DNA from: Methylotenera sp.
GTDB lineage: Bacteria > Pseudomonadota > Gammaproteobacteria > Burkholderiales > Methylophilaceae
NCBI GenBank assembly: GCA_017880905.1
Contig: JADGRO010000042.1
Location: forward strand, 1 to 55,204
Length of the DNA stretch: 55,204 nt
Reading direction: 5' to 3'
Made by a program: the position numbers and the translations under genes. Below the pieces are notes generated by a model. It had not been told where the DNA came from, did not search any database, and saw only the letters and a list, made by a program, of their open reading frames with translations. Position 1 is the stretch's first letter; every line of letters starts with the position of its first letter. This document shows positions 9,104 through 19,392 of the stretch, one piece after another.

Positions 9104-9901
9104 TTAAGCATCAATTGCGGTGCGTAATTCCTGCATTAATTGGCTAATGTTCGATAACAAATTATCTTCGTTAGATTGCTCAATCGCAACCACCATGCGG
9201 CTTCCAACCACTACCGCATCGGCTATGGCAGCCACTTTTTTAGCCGTTGCAGCATCTTTAACGCCAAAGCCTACGCCAATCGGCAGGTCGGTTTTAGTGC
9301 GAATTCCTGCCACACGCGCTTTCACTTCGTCAATATCCAAATTGGCTGCGCCCGTCACACCTTTTAGCGAAACATAATACAAAAAACCGCTGGCTTGATT
9401 CACAATTAAATCAACGCGCGCAGCATCAGAAGTCGGCGATAGCAAGAAGATACTATCCATGCCATTTACTTGCAAGCCAGCAATAAAATCCTTACATTCC
9501 TCTGGCGGATAATCCACCGTTAACACACCATCCACGCCTGCTGCTTTGGCTGCTTGGGTAAATTTTTCCATACCCATCGCCTCAATTGGATTAGCATAAC
9601 CCATTAATATAATGGGAGTTTTTGTGTCTTTTTGACGAAACTCTTGCACCATTTCCAGCACAATTTTCAAACCCACTTTATGTTTCAGCGCACGCTCACT
9701 TGCACGTTGTATCACTGGCCCATCCGCCATCGGGTCAGAAAACGGAATGCCCAATTCAATCATATCTGCGCCACTTGCTACTAAAGTGTGCAATATGCTT
9801 ACAGTGTGTTTTGGATGCGGATCGCCCGCGGTAATGTAAGGAATCAGAGCTTTTTTGTTATTGGCTTTGAGGCTAGAAAATACTGTTTGGATACGGGACA
9901 T
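9104..9901 (-). CDS. trpA: Tryptophan synthase alpha subunit
   Basis: Cleaves indole-3-glycerol phosphate and channels indole to TrpB. TIM-barrel of 265 residues. The catalytic Glu and Asp lie in MIELGIPFSDPMADGP, and the phosphate-binding loop is GVGFGVKDAATAK. It is six bases downstream of trpB, consistent with a coupled 1:1 complex. Confidence 0.97.
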   Translation of the reverse strand: MSRIQTVFSSLKANNKKALIPYITAGDPHPKHTVSILHTLVASGADMIELGIPFSDPMADGPVIQRASERALKHKVGLKIVLEMVQEFRQKDTKTPIILMGYANPIEAMGMEKFTQAAKAAGVDGVLTVDYPPEECKDFIAGLQVNGMDSIFLLSPTSDAARVDLIVNQASGFLYYVSLKGVTGAANLDIDEVKARVAGIRTKTDLPIGVGFGVKDAATAKKVAAIADAVVVGSRMVVAIEQSNEDNLLSNISQLMQELRTAIDA

Positions 9902-9907
9902 AGATGT

Positions 9908-11110
9908 TTACAGCGTTATATTGGATAGTTTGGCGACAGTGTTAATGTCTTTATCGCCTCGACCAGATAAATTCACCAATATGATTTCGTCTTTGCGCAT
10001 GGTTTTAGCCATTTTTTCTGCATGCGCCAACGCATGGCTAGATTCCAGCGCGGGGATAATACCTTCGGTGCGGCATAGGTTATGAAATGCTGCCATAGCC
10101 TCATCATCCGTAATGGCAACATATTCGGCCCGCTTAATATCTTTTAACCAAGCATGCTCTGGGCCTACGCCTGGGTAATCCAATCCAGCAGAAATTGAAT
10201 GCGTTTCGATAATATTGCCATCCGCATCTTGCATTAAATAAGTACGGTTGCCATGCAGCACGCCTACTGGGCTGTTCGCTGTAAGCGGCGCAGCATGCAT
10301 GCCTGTTTCTAAACCATGACCTGCTGCCTCAACGCCAATCAAGCGCACATTTGGCACATCGATATAAGGGTAAAAAATGCCCATAGCATTTGAGCCACCA
10401 CCCACACAAGCGATGATGGCATCTGGCTGGCGCCCAATCATTTCCATCATCTGCTGTTTAGCCTCAGTACCAATCACCGATTGAAAATCACGCACCATCA
10501 TTGGGTAAGGGTGTGGACCAGCCACCGTGCCAATAATATAAAAGGTGTTCGATACATTGGTCACCCAGTCGCGCATTGCCTCGTTAAGCGCATCTTTAAG
10601 CGTTTTGGAGCCACTTTCGACTGGTACGACTGTTGCGCCTAACAGTTTCATTCTAAACACGTTAGGCGCTTGGCGCTTCACGTCTTCAGAGCCCATATAA
10701 ACCACGCATTCCAAGCCTAAACGCGCTGCAATCGTCGCCGTTGCGACGCCATGCTGACCAGCGCCTGTTTCAGCAATCACACGTGGTTTTCCCATGCGTT
10801 TGGCCAATAAAGCTTGGCCAATAGTGTTATTTATTTTATGTGCACCAGTATGATTTAAATCTTCACGTTTCAAGTAGATTTGTGCCCCGCCCACTTTATT
10901 TGTCCAACGCTCGGCAAAGTAAATCGGGCTGGGACGGCCGACGAAATGTTTTAAATCATAGGCAAATTCAGCCAAAAATTCAGGATCGTGACGATATTTC
11001 TCATACATCAGGCGCAGTTTTTCTAGCGCTTCCACCAGAGTTTCCGCGACAAAAGTACCGCCAAACTGGCCAAAATGCCCGCGCTCGTCAGGCATATCAT
11101 ACATCTGCAT
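9908..11110 (-). CDS. trpB: Tryptophan synthase beta subunit
   Basis: PLP enzyme that condenses indole with serine. The 400-residue protein carries the PLP lysine in HTGAHKINN, the phosphate-cradling loop [10 protein letters not shown] and the N-terminal [11 protein letters not shown] block of TrpB1-type enzymes. The ATG at 11110 is supported by AAGGAG six bases upstream. The gene overlaps the end of trpF by 14 bp, indicating translational coupling. No trpG, trpE, trpC or trpD lies in the window, so the pathway is split as usual in this class. Confidence 0.97.
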   Translation of the reverse strand: MQMYDMPDERGHFGQFGGTFVAETLVEALEKLRLMYEKYRHDPEFLAEFAYDLKHFVGRPSPIYFAERWTNKVGGAQIYLKREDLNHTGAHKINNTIGQALLAKRMGKPRVIAETGAGQHGVATATIAARLGLECVVYMGSEDVKRQAPNVFRMKLLGATVVPVESGSKTLKDALNEAMRDWVTNVSNTFYIIGTVAGPHPYPMMVRDFQSVIGTEAKQQMMEMIGRQPDAIIACVGGGSNAMGIFYPYIDVPNVRLIGVEAAGHGLETGMHAAPLTANSPVGVLHGNRTYLMQDADGNIIETHSISAGLDYPGVGPEHAWLKDIKRAEYVAITDDEAMAAFHNLCRTEGIIPALESSHALAHAEKMAKTMRKDEIILVNLSGRGDKDINTVAKLSNITL

Positions 11111-11732
11111 TGCTCACTCCTTGTATAAATGCAGCGATTTTTGCCGCATCCTTAATCCCTTTTGTTGATTCCACACCACCACTTACATCCACCGCGTAAG
11201 GCCGCACCTGCTTGATAGCTTGACCAACATTTTCTGAGTTTAATCCGCCTGCCAAAATAATGGGTTTGGCTAGATTAGCGGGGATTAAATTCCAATCAAA
11301 AGTCTGTCCGGTACCTCCCATCATATGCTCAGAATGGCCATCTAATAACAAAGCTTTTGCGCTGTTATATTCAGCTGCGTATTGTACCAAATTTGTGTCT
11401 GCTTTGACGCGGATTGCCTTGTAATATGGCAATTTTAATTGCTCACAATCATGCACCGACTCGTCGCCATGAAACTGCAAAATATCCAAACGCAACTTTG
11501 ATAATACTTCCTCAATTTCCGCTTTTGACGCATTCACAAACAAGCCAACCACGCTCACAAAGGGCGGCATTGCAGTCATTATTTTTTGTGCATGCTCAAC
11601 AGTCACAACGCGCGGGCTTTGCGCATAAAATACCAAGCCAATCGCATCAGCGCCAGCACTGACAGCAGCTATTGCGTCTTCCACACGCGTAATGCCACAA
11701 ATTTTTACTCTGGTGCGCTTCATTTTTTCCAT
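11097..11732 (-). CDS. trpF: Phosphoribosylanthranilate isomerase
   Basis: Third step of the tryptophan branch: Amadori rearrangement of phosphoribosylanthranilate. 211 residues, monofunctional. The catalytic cysteine is in RVKICGITR near the N-terminus and the catalytic aspartate in LLLDGHS. The phosphate-binding end is [11 protein letters not shown] and [10 protein letters not shown] second in-frame ATG three codons in (MKRTRVK) has GGAAAA just upstream and may be the true start. The gene overlaps trpB. Confidence 0.95.
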   Translation of the reverse strand: MEKMKRTRVKICGITRVEDAIAAVSAGADAIGLVFYAQSPRVVTVEHAQKIMTAMPPFVSVVGLFVNASKAEIEEVLSKLRLDILQFHGDESVHDCEQLKLPYYKAIRVKADTNLVQYAAEYNSAKALLLDGHSEHMMGGTGQTFDWNLIPANLAKPIILAGGLNSENVGQAIKQVRPYAVDVSGGVESTKGIKDAAKIAAFIQGVSNADV

Positions 11733-11769
11733 AATCCATAAGCGTAACTGAAACCTAACACTATGTCAG

Positions 11770-12549
11770 TTAAAACACACTGAGTTCACGTTGCGTATTC
11801 GGCAAATCCCATTTGTCATTGTACTGTACACCCACTAAATATAAGCCTTGTGGCGAAAAAGTCGGTGGCGAGAGCGTGCGGTCTTTTTGCACCAAAAGTT
11901 CTTTTATAAATTCTGGCGGATACTTGCCATTGCCGACATAAACTAGCGCGCCAACCATATTACGCACTTGATGTTGCAAAAAAGCATTAGCCGCGAATTC
12001 AAAAACCAACCATTTTGCATACTTTTTTACAGTTGCGATTTGCAAATTTTTAACGGGTGATTTTGCTTGGCATTCACTGGCGCGGAAGGCACTAAAATCA
12101 TGTTCGCCTCGCAGATAGGCAATCGCTTTCTGCATTGCTCCTATATCGAGTGGCAAGTGATACCAACCTGCTTTATCTGTAAAAATAGCAGGCGCTGAAG
12201 GCTGATTAGCCAATAAATACTGGTATCTGCGTTGAATAGCCGAAAAGCGCGCATGAAACTCATCATCCACAATTTTCGCCCAAATCACGCGTATTGTTGC
12301 AGGCAAAAAAGTATTCACGCCGCGTACCCAAGCGCTATCTGGGCGAATGGTTTCCGAATCAAAATGCACCACTTGCATCAACGCATGAACTCCAGTATCG
12401 GTGCGCCCTGCAGCGTGGGTTCGCATGGGATATTCCGCAATTTTTGCGATAGCATTTTCTAAAAAATCTTGTACACCGCACTGTCTAGACTGGCTTTGCC
12501 AGCCACAATAAGGCGCACCATCGTACTCTATACCCAGGGCGATACGCAT
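11770..12549 (-). CDS. truA: tRNA pseudouridine(38-40) synthase
   Basis: Converts uridines 38-40 in tRNA anticodon stems to pseudouridine. 259 residues, with the N-terminal MRIALGIEYDGAPYCGWQ block and the catalytic aspartate in AGRTDTGVHALMQ (about residue 51). It starts immediately after the stop of the EcfT-like gene (TAA directly followed by ATG), so the two are probably coupled. The fimV-truA-trpF order is typical of betaproteobacteria. Confidence 0.96.
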   Translation of the reverse strand: MRIALGIEYDGAPYCGWQSQSRQCGVQDFLENAIAKIAEYPMRTHAAGRTDTGVHALMQVVHFDSETIRPDSAWVRGVNTFLPATIRVIWAKIVDDEFHARFSAIQRRYQYLLANQPSAPAIFTDKAGWYHLPLDIGAMQKAIAYLRGEHDFSAFRASECQAKSPVKNLQIATVKKYAKWLVFEFAANAFLQHQVRNMVGALVYVGNGKYPPEFIKELLVQKDRTLSPPTFSPQGLYLVGVQYNDKWDLPNTQRELSVF

Positions 12550-13197
12550 TTAAACAATAGCCCTAAAAACTTGCTTAAATAAAAAAATCAACAATAGCGT
12601 AATAACCAGGTAATCAATCAGGGTAAATTGCGGTACTTTAAACTGAATCGAAATATTCTCATTTACCGGATCAGATTTGAGCACCGTCATATTTTTTAGG
12701 CGACTAAAAAAATCTCGGCTAATATTATTTTCTTGCTGCATCTCAACATAGTGCAAGGTTAACCAAAGCCTTGCAGCAAAGCGTTCTACTTTTAGACCTA
12801 AAAACTTTAACGGAGAAAAAATAAAATAAAAGCCGGAAATAAGCTGCTGCCTTGTATTCATTGCCAAGATCAAAGATAAGGCTGCTAGCATTACTATGAT
12901 TCTAAGCATCTGTGTTAAACCAGCAGTAACGCCCTCATAAGTTGGGCTGATAGAAAATGGCCACACCGCCAAGTGTTCACCCGGCGTATTAAACGCGAAA
13001 ATACCCATCATCACGAAAAAAAACCATCTGAATCGCTTTATAGAGCGCAAAAACTGCTTTGTTTTATTTAGTGTCAAAATCACAATTAAAATAGCTAAAA
13101 TTAATACCAACATCTTTAGATTCAATTGATTAACGATAATCGCAAGTATAAAAAAACTAAGTAGTTGCGTAATAATGTTTATTTTGAACATGCGCAT
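12550..13197 (-). CDS. EcfT/CbiQ-like transmembrane protein
   Basis: A 215-residue membrane protein with about five hydrophobic helices and a cytoplasmic stretch containing KTKQFLRSIKRFRW and later VERFAARLWLTLHYVE, which resemble the coupling region of energy-coupling-factor transmembrane components (CbiQ/EcfT). ECF transporters need two ATPases and a substrate-binding S subunit; none is encoded nearby. The substrate, or whether it is a transporter at all, cannot be told. A terminator separates it from fimV upstream, and it runs directly into truA. Confidence 0.65.
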   Translation of the reverse strand: MRMFKINIITQLLSFFILAIIVNQLNLKMLVLILAILIVILTLNKTKQFLRSIKRFRWFFFVMMGIFAFNTPGEHLAVWPFSISPTYEGVTAGLTQMLRIIVMLAALSLILAMNTRQQLISGFYFIFSPLKFLGLKVERFAARLWLTLHYVEMQQENNISRDFFSRLKNMTVLKSDPVNENISIQFKVPQFTLIDYLVITLLLIFLFKQVFRAIV

Positions 13198-13239
13198 ATT
13201 TTATTAGTAATTGACCAGAAATTATTTTTTGCAGAAAAT

Positions 13240-13267
13240 AAAAAACCGAGCAATAGCTCGGTTTTTT
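13240..13267 (-). terminator. Intrinsic terminator downstream of fimV
   Basis: AAAAAACCGAGC and GCTCGGTTTTTT pair perfectly around a 4-base loop, with T-runs on both strands. It lies between fimV (stop at 13281) and the EcfT-like gene, so fimV is likely a separate transcription unit from truA-trpFBA. Confidence 0.9.
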
Positions 13268-13280
13268 ACGGGCTGCCAAC

Positions 13281-16232
13281 CTAGGCCAGTTTAGCTAACA
13301 GATCTTCCGCACGCTTACGCTGGGCAGCACCGCCTTCTTTCATAATTTCATCCAATAGCTCTTTTGCGCCTTCCTTATCGTCCATCTCAATGTAAGCTTT
13401 AACCAAATCTAGCTTGGTTTCGACTTCAATCGGCTCATTTTCTGACAACGCTGGTTCGGTAGGTTTAACAGGTTCGGTCTCAGCACTCGAACTTGGCGCT
13501 GTTTTACTATCTAGACTCAAATCAATGGTACTTAAATCAAATGAATTGGCCTCGGCATGGCCTTCATCTTTAAGACTCAAAGCATCCGGCTGTATTGTAT
13601 TGACACTAAAACTAAAATTATTTTCGTTGCCAAGCTCTTCCGTTGCAAGCTGAGTGTCTAGCCCACTAATATCAAGCACGCCAGCTTCTTGTGTCGCATC
13701 ATCATCCTTAGGCAATGCAAATGCTTCATGTGCAAAATCAGCTGATGATCCCGCTTGCATATCAACTGTTTCATTAACTTCTGGCATAAATTGTGGTGCT
13801 TGGAATGTATCGATATTTAAGCTTGGCATGGTATTGCCAAACTCTTCTGCGGCAGTTTTAATCGTCTCTTCAACAACCGTGTTTGATTCAACAGAACCCA
13901 AATCGCCCATATCAAAATCCATGGTTGTAGCTTCGTTCGTCTCAGTAGGCGCTTCCAATTCCGGTTTTGGTTCCATTTCAAATGACATGACTGACGTACT
14001 TGCTAAATTTTGAGCTGGCGCTTCCATGGCAGCACCCTGCTGTACTGTATCTTCCGGGTTTTGTGAATCCATCGTAAGTTCGCTACCGGAAACCGTACCC
14101 GTTGGCGCGAAGCTTTGTGCTAATGCATTATTGTCCAATGAGAAATCTAAATCTTTTTCAGAGGCTAATGGCGTATCAGAAAAATCGTTGGCATCCAATT
14201 TATCTTCCGTTGTTGCCTGCTTGTCGCTGGCACCAGTAGAGCTGCTACCCGCTTGATATAGCGGGTTATTCGGTTCCAATTTAATACCGATTTCCGCTAC
14301 TTTTGCCCAAGCGGGATCTGCAACACCCAACGTGGTATAAAGCTCACTAGAAATAGTCTCAAAGGCTGATATATTCTTGCTTGCAGCGTACATTTCCAAC
14401 AATTTCAGGTGTAACTCATAGCGCTTTGGTTCTTTTGAAATTGCATCTTTCAAGATCTCCTCAGCCTGTGCGTCACGACCATAAGCCATATAAACCTCGG
14501 CCTCGGCTATCGGGTCAACATCGTTGGTGTCTATCATGCCGCCATTAGCGCTTTGCGAAAAGTCTGTCAAGAATGAAGTATCGCCAGTATCGACGCTAGC
14601 ACTGGCGGTATTGCCAAATACCGTGTTGGCTTTCAAGCCACCAGAAGTCATGATGCCTTGCTCAAAATCTGCTAAACTTTTTTCGCGTTTTTTACGCAAA
14701 TACATCCAGCCACCGCCCAATAAAGCCAGTAAACCACCCGCAGGCAACAATGTTGTTAAATCTAGTCCATTCAAAATTCCATCTAAGAAACCTTGCTCCG
14801 GAGCTGGTGCTGGCACAGGTTTCACAACGGGTTTTGTCATGTTTTTATCAGCAGGACTAGGCGCTGGGGCAGGCGTTGTCTGCTCAGCTGGCTTGGCCTC
14901 TTTTGCAGCTTCACCTGGTGGTTTGGTTTGGTTTGTTGGCGCGGCAGCTTCCACTGGTTTGTTTTTTTCGGCCGCGGCCTGCATTTCCGCTTGCTTCTGC
15001 ATATCTGCCATCGCACCGTTTTTCATCGCTAACAATTTTTGCATATCGGCGATTTGCTTCTCAAGTGAAGCTGTTCTGTCTTGTGCCTCTTTTACACTTT
15101 TTTCGCGTGCTGTCGCCTCTTCTTGCAGTGCGGTAATTTTATCTTGTAACGATTTTATATTGTTTGCACTGGCTTTTGCGGCGGTTGCATCGCCTGCAGA
15201 AAGCTTAACCACGTCTTTTGGCCCCGTTGCCGCAGGCATCGATTTGTCTTCCGCTGCGCTTTTAATTTTACCACCGGCAGATTGCGTGCTAGCCTCAGTA
15301 TTACTCGGCGCCGCGTCAGTCACGATTCCAGCTAATTTATTGCGGTATGAATTCCAATTGGCGGTCTGAACTTTAATTTCACTCGAAGCATCTTTGCGTG
15401 ATATGGTATTAAGCGTTTCTTCTGAAGGCGGACGAATGATTTGCCCCACCTTAAGGCGATTCATATTTTTGCCCTGAAACGCATCTGGATTGGTTTGATA
15501 CAAACCAACTAGCATTTGCTCGAGACTAACCCCTTCCGGCTTCATGTCACGGGCTATTTTCGCTAAAGTGTCACCGTGCTCGGTAACGTGGTCTTGGCCC
15601 GATGCAACTGGAGCAGGCGCCATTTCTTCGCTTGGGGCCTCGCTTGTAGTACTCGGTTTAGTTTTTTTTAAATGTTTACCGGTTTTTTTTGAGGCGGACG
15701 ATGGACTAGTTACACCTCCATCGTTCATTGTGCCATTAGCCATTTGGCTTTTTTGACTTTTGCCGATAGGTCTCACCACGGGCGCTTGCGTAGTTTGATT
15801 GTCTTGGGCGCTGGTATCAGTTTCGCCAGTATAACCAGGTGGATCTAGCAAAACGGTATATTCACGCAACAATCTTCCAGAAGCCCAATCAACTTGGATG
15901 AGCATATCTAAAAACGGCTCACTGATAGGTTGCGACGAATTTAGTTTTAATACGGGAACGCCAGCGGTGTTTTTAGCAATACTGACTTTGATGCTATTGT
16001 GAGAAGCAGGCTTTTCGATGCCTTGCGTTGCATAAGCTTCTTCGGAGGCAATGGCCGCTGTAATGCTATTGAGCTCTTCTGGAGTAACTGATATCAGTTC
16101 AATATCTGCTTTCAGTGGTTCACCCAAGCCTGACATTACGTTGAGTTTGCCCAGCCCCGCAGCAAACACTGAAATTGGCATCAAAGCCATGCATAAGGCA
16201 ACTGTTAATTGCTTTAATTTTGAGTTATGCAC
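13281..16232 (-). CDS. fimV: FimV-like polar hub protein with LysM domain
   Basis: A 983-residue inner-membrane protein related to Pseudomonas FimV, which organises the cell pole and type IV pilus function. Visible order: signal peptide (about 1-24); the FimV N-terminal domain starting LGKLNVMSGLGEPLKADIEL; a LysM peptidoglycan-binding domain at about 215-270; a coiled coil at about 355-415; a Pro/Ala/Lys-rich linker; one membrane helix at about 490-512 (LLPAGGLLALLGGGWMYL); a TPR-like segment; a long acidic low-complexity cytoplasmic part; and the conserved C-terminal FimV domain (about the last 48 residues, LDLVKAYIEMDDKEGAKELL). The repeat-rich middle creates long meaningless frames on the other strand. 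Confidence 0.93.
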   Translation of the reverse strand: MHNSKLKQLTVALCMALMPISVFAAGLGKLNVMSGLGEPLKADIELISVTPEELNSITAAIASEEAYATQGIEKPASHNSIKVSIAKNTAGVPVLKLNSSQPISEPFLDMLIQVDWASGRLLREYTVLLDPPGYTGETDTSAQDNQTTQAPVVRPIGKSQKSQMANGTMNDGGVTSPSSASKKTGKHLKKTKPSTTSEAPSEEMAPAPVASGQDHVTEHGDTLAKIARDMKPEGVSLEQMLVGLYQTNPDAFQGKNMNRLKVGQIIRPPSEETLNTISRKDASSEIKVQTANWNSYRNKLAGIVTDAAPSNTEASTQSAGGKIKSAAEDKSMPAATGPKDVVKLSAGDATAAKASANNIKSLQDKITALQEEATAREKSVKEAQDRTASLEKQIADMQKLLAMKNGAMADMQKQAEMQAAAEKNKPVEAAAPTNQTKPPGEAAKEAKPAEQTTPAPAPSPADKNMTKPVVKPVPAPAPEQGFLDGILNGLDLTTLLPAGGLLALLGGGWMYLRKKREKSLADFEQGIMTSGGLKANTVFGNTASASVDTGDTSFLTDFSQSANGGMIDTNDVDPIAEAEVYMAYGRDAQAEEILKDAISKEPKRYELHLKLLEMYAASKNISAFETISSELYTTLGVADPAWAKVAEIGIKLEPNNPLYQAGSSSTGASDKQATTEDKLDANDFSDTPLASEKDLDFSLDNNALAQSFAPTGTVSGSELTMDSQNPEDTVQQGAAMEAPAQNLASTSVMSFEMEPKPELEAPTETNEATTMDFDMGDLGSVESNTVVEETIKTAAEEFGNTMPSLNIDTFQAPQFMPEVNETVDMQAGSSADFAHEAFALPKDDDATQEAGVLDISGLDTQLATEELGNENNFSFSVNTIQPDALSLKDEGHAEANSFDLSTIDLSLDSKTAPSSSAETEPVKPTEPALSENEPIEVETKLDLVKAYIEMDDKEGAKELLDEIMKEGGAAQRKRAEDLLAKLA

Positions 16233-16387
16233 TATCCCACCCTTAATTTACTAAAATATTGCAATAACAAAAATAACATCAATTAGTTAGACATGCAAGC
16301 TCATAATGCACATTATGTTCGATAGCTATGTGATTGTAAGTGAATACTGTTGGTTTTTTTCAACGTTTATCACTAAATTGCTGCGTT

Positions 16388-17500
16388 TTAATGAGCAATC
16401 AGTATCCTCAGCATGCGGCGTAATGGCTCGGCAGCACCCCATAATAACTGATCGCCCACAGTAAAGGCAGATAAATAATCATTACCCATGTTCAGTTTAC
16501 GTAAACGTCCCACTGGGGTAATTAGTTTACCAGTGACCGCAGTCGGGGTAAGTTCGCGCATACTGGCTTGGCGCTCATTCGGAATCACTTTCGCCCATTC
16601 ATTCGCTTCAGCGAGCATTTGGCTGATTTCGTCGAGCGGTACATCTTTTTTAAGCTTGATGGTCAGCGCTTGAGAATGGCAGCGCATGGCGCCTATTCTC
16701 ACGCACAAACCATCAATAGGAATTGGCTTGTCGCTGCGACCCAGTATTTTATTGGTCTCCGCGCCGCCTTTCCATTCTTCTTTGCTCTGCCCGTTACCCA
16801 AATCGCTGTCTATCCATGGAATCAAACTACCTGCAAGCGGCACACCAAAATGCGCTTTGGGGAATTTCTCATCGCGCAAAGTACCCGCCACTTCACGATC
16901 GATATCCAAAATTGCCGATGCCGGGTCTTTCAAAAACTCGCTGGCTACTCTGTGCGCTTCACCCATTTGGTTTAACAATTCGCGCATATTCTGTGCGCCC
17001 GCACCAGATGCTGCTTGGTATGTCATAGAAGTAACCCACTCTATCAAATCCGCTTTAAATAAGCCATTCAAGGCCATCAACATCAGCGAAACAGTGCAGT
17101 TGCCACCTATCCAGTTTTTGCCACCCTTATGCAGTGCGTCTTCAATCACATGCATGTTCACGGGGTCGAGAATAATCACCGCGTCTTTTTGCATGCGCAG
17201 GCTAGAAGCGGCATCTATCCAGTGCCCAGCCCAGTTTTCAGCTCGTAATTTTGGGAATATTTCATTGGTATACTCGCCACCTTGACAGGAAACAATGACG
17301 TCCATGGCTTTTAAATCCGCAATATTTTTAGCATCTTTTAACGGTGCAGAATCTTTACCCACATTCGGCGCTTTGCCATCTACTTGAGACGTAGTAAAGA
17401 ATTGTGGCTCGATTTCGCCGAAGTCATTTTCTTCCATCATGCGCTGCATGAGCACTGAGCCCACCATGCCGCGCCAACCAACAAATCCAACACGTTTCAT
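16388..17500 (-). CDS. asd: Aspartate-semialdehyde dehydrogenase
   Basis: NADPH-dependent reduction of aspartyl phosphate, the branch point to lysine/diaminopimelate, threonine and methionine. 370 residues, of the gammaproteobacterial-type length. Start [20 protein letters not shown] gives the dinucleotide-binding loop. The catalytic cysteine is in [10 protein letters not shown] (about residue 134), and [16 protein letters not shown] carries the catalytic histidine. It lies 23 bp downstream of leuB. Confidence 0.97.
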   Translation of the reverse strand: MKRVGFVGWRGMVGSVLMQRMMEENDFGEIEPQFFTTSQVDGKAPNVGKDSAPLKDAKNIADLKAMDVIVSCQGGEYTNEIFPKLRAENWAGHWIDAASSLRMQKDAVIILDPVNMHVIEDALHKGGKNWIGGNCTVSLMLMALNGLFKADLIEWVTSMTYQAASGAGAQNMRELLNQMGEAHRVASEFLKDPASAILDIDREVAGTLRDEKFPKAHFGVPLAGSLIPWIDSDLGNGQSKEEWKGGAETNKILGRSDKPIPIDGLCVRIGAMRCHSQALTIKLKKDVPLDEISQMLAEANEWAKVIPNERQASMRELTPTAVTGKLITPVGRLRKLNMGNDYLSAFTVGDQLLWGAAEPLRRMLRILIAH

Positions 17501-17523
17501 TTCTTTTTTCCTAGTTCTTTTAC

Positions 17524-18582
17524 TTAATTAAGCGCGCTAGCTACAACGTCGCCCATTTCGTTACATCCCACTTTTTTGCAACCTTCCGTCCAAATATCCG
17601 CTGTCCTGCAGCCCAATACCAGTGCGGATTTCACGGCATGTTCTATTTTTTGCGCATTCGCTTCATCATTAAACGTATAATGCAACATCATAGCAACAGA
17701 CAAAATCGTCGCCAACGGATTGGCCACATCTTTGCCCGCGATGTCAGGTGCAGAGCCGTGACTGGGCTCATACATACCTTTGTTATTGGCGTCTATCGAG
17801 GCCGACGGCAACATGCCGATAGAACCGGTAAGCATGGAGGCTTCGTCCGACAAAATATCGCCAAAAATGTTGCCTGTCACCATGACATCAAACTGCTTAG
17901 GCGCACGAATGAGCTGCATCGCGGCGTTATCCACGTACATGTGGCTCAACTCCACTTCTGGATATTCGCTTGATAATTTAATCATTACCTGACGCCATAA
18001 CTCCGTGGTTTCTAGCACATTAGCCTTGTCCACGCTGCACACTCTCTTGTTGCGCTTCATGGCGATATCAAAGGCGACACGGCCAATACGACGAATCTCA
18101 GATTCGCTGTAACGCATGGTATTAATGCCTTCACGCTCACCGTTTTCTAAGGTAGAAATGCCACGTGGTTGACCGAAATAAATGTCACCAGTCAGTTCGC
18201 GTACAATCATAATATCCAGCCCAGACACCACTTCTGGCTTGAGTGTGGAAGCTGATGCCAATTCAGGATAAAGTAACGCGGGGCGCAAATTAGCGAATAA
18301 GTTCAACTCTTTGCGAATGCGCAACAAGCCGCGTTCTGGGCGCAAATGCCGTTCCAGTTTGTCGTATTTCCAATCACCCACTGCGCCTAACAACACGGCA
18401 TCTGCTTCTTTCGCCAATTTAAGCGTCGCATCGGGTAATGGATCGCCTGCAGACTCATAGCCCGCGCCGCCAATCGGTGCTTCGGTCATGTCAATATTGA
18501 GCTTGAGTGCCTTTAGCACTTTCACCGCTTGCGCCACAATTTCTGGGCCAATACCATCGCCTGGCAAAACTGCAATTTTCAT
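17524..18582 (-). CDS. leuB: 3-isopropylmalate dehydrogenase
   Basis: NAD-dependent oxidative decarboxylation in leucine synthesis. 352 residues, beginning [15 protein letters not shown], with the substrate/metal motif [11 protein letters not shown] and the C-terminal [18 protein letters not shown] block diagnostic of LeuB. Downstream of leuD by 11 bp, in the leuC-leuD-leuB-asd run. Confidence 0.97.
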   Translation of the reverse strand: MKIAVLPGDGIGPEIVAQAVKVLKALKLNIDMTEAPIGGAGYESAGDPLPDATLKLAKEADAVLLGAVGDWKYDKLERHLRPERGLLRIRKELNLFANLRPALLYPELASASTLKPEVVSGLDIMIVRELTGDIYFGQPRGISTLENGEREGINTMRYSESEIRRIGRVAFDIAMKRNKRVCSVDKANVLETTELWRQVMIKLSSEYPEVELSHMYVDNAAMQLIRAPKQFDVMVTGNIFGDILSDEASMLTGSIGMLPSASIDANNKGMYEPSHGSAPDIAGKDVANPLATILSVAMMLHYTFNDEANAQKIEHAVKSALVLGCRTADIWTEGCKKVGCNEMGDVVASALN

Positions 18583-18593
18583 TTACTTACTTT

Positions 18594-19232
18594 CTAACTA
18601 AATAACCACGGCTGAGCTAGCTTGTGCTTCGTCTCAAACGCCTTGATTTTATTTTGTTGCTGCATGGTTAAACCAATGTCATCCAAACCGTTGAGCAAAT
18701 TGTGCTTACGCACTTTGTCCACCTCGAATGTGTACGTTTTTCCATCTGGTGTCATCACGATTTGTTTTTCTAAATCAATATTTAGCTGGTAACCCACCTG
18801 CCCAGAAACCGCATCAAATAATGCGTCCACGGCATGTGCTGGCAACACAATTGGCAACATGCCGTTCTTGAAGCAATTGTTGTAAAAAATATCGGCAAAG
18901 CTAGACGCAACAATGACCTTAAAACCAAAATCTTCAAGCGCCCAAGGCGCGTGTTCGCGGCTAGACCCGCAGCCAAAGTTTTCGCGCGTAAGCAAAATGC
19001 TCGCACCCTGATAGCGTGGCTTATTCAGCACAAAATCTGGGTTTAACTTGCGTTTGCTGTTATCCATGCCGGGCTCGCCGTGGTCGAGATAACGCCATTC
19101 ATCAAAGGCATTCGGGCCAAAGCCAGAGCGTTTAATTGACTTTAAAAACTGCTTTGGAATAATCGCGTCCGTATCCACGTTGGCGCGGTCTAACGGCGCT
19201 ACTAAACCATTTAATCGTGTAAAAGCTTGCAT
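18594..19232 (-). CDS. leuD: 3-isopropylmalate dehydratase small subunit
   Basis: Swivelling small subunit of isopropylmalate isomerase, working with LeuC. 212 residues, with [18 protein letters not shown] and the glycine-rich [16 protein letters not shown] loop. The two subunit genes are separated by a tiny lipoprotein gene (19247-19366), which is unusual for a heterodimer but known in betaproteobacteria. Confidence 0.97.
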   Translation of the reverse strand: MQAFTRLNGLVAPLDRANVDTDAIIPKQFLKSIKRSGFGPNAFDEWRYLDHGEPGMDNSKRKLNPDFVLNKPRYQGASILLTRENFGCGSSREHAPWALEDFGFKVIVASSFADIFYNNCFKNGMLPIVLPAHAVDALFDAVSGQVGYQLNIDLEKQIVMTPDGKTYTFEVDKVRKHNLLNGLDDIGLTMQQQNKIKAFETKHKLAQPWLFS

Positions 19233-19246
19233 TATGATGTCTTAAA

Positions 19247-19366
19247 TTATTCTGATGATTTTTTTACAGCTTCGCCTGCTTTTTCAATATCTTGCCCCAT
19301 GCCGTGAACGGTGTTGCAAGCTGTCAATACAAAGCTTAAAGCCAATAAAATAAATAATGTTCTCAC
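19247..19366 (-). CDS. Entericidin-like small lipoprotein (39 aa)
   Basis: A short gene with a GTG start at 19366, preceded by AAGGAG with 8 bases spacing. The product begins (M)RTLFILLALSFVLTACNTV: a signal helix followed by the lipobox LTAC (Cys17). The mature part is about 23 residues, with GMGQDIEKAGEAVKKSSE. This helix with GxGxDxxKAGxA is the hallmark of entericidin A/B family lipoproteins, small outer-membrane lipoproteins linked to bacteriolysis in E. coli. It is inserted between leuC and leuD. A role in leucine synthesis is unlikely. Confidence 0.85.
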   Translation of the reverse strand: MRTLFILLALSFVLTACNTVHGMGQDIEKAGEAVKKSSE

Positions 19367-19392
19367 TCGAAAAACTCCTTTTAATCTAACGT

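Noticed and set aside
11733-11769. Trp leader/attenuator before trpF
   Set aside because: The gap from truA is only 37 bp, with no Trp-rich leader peptide or terminator pair.
14524-15369. Long plus-strand frame (281 codons) opposite fimV
   Set aside because: It lies wholly inside the Ala/Pro/Lys-rich low-complexity part of fimV, is itself low-complexity (Ser/Ala/Phe-rich), and has no ribosome site. It is a reflection of biased codons on the other strand.
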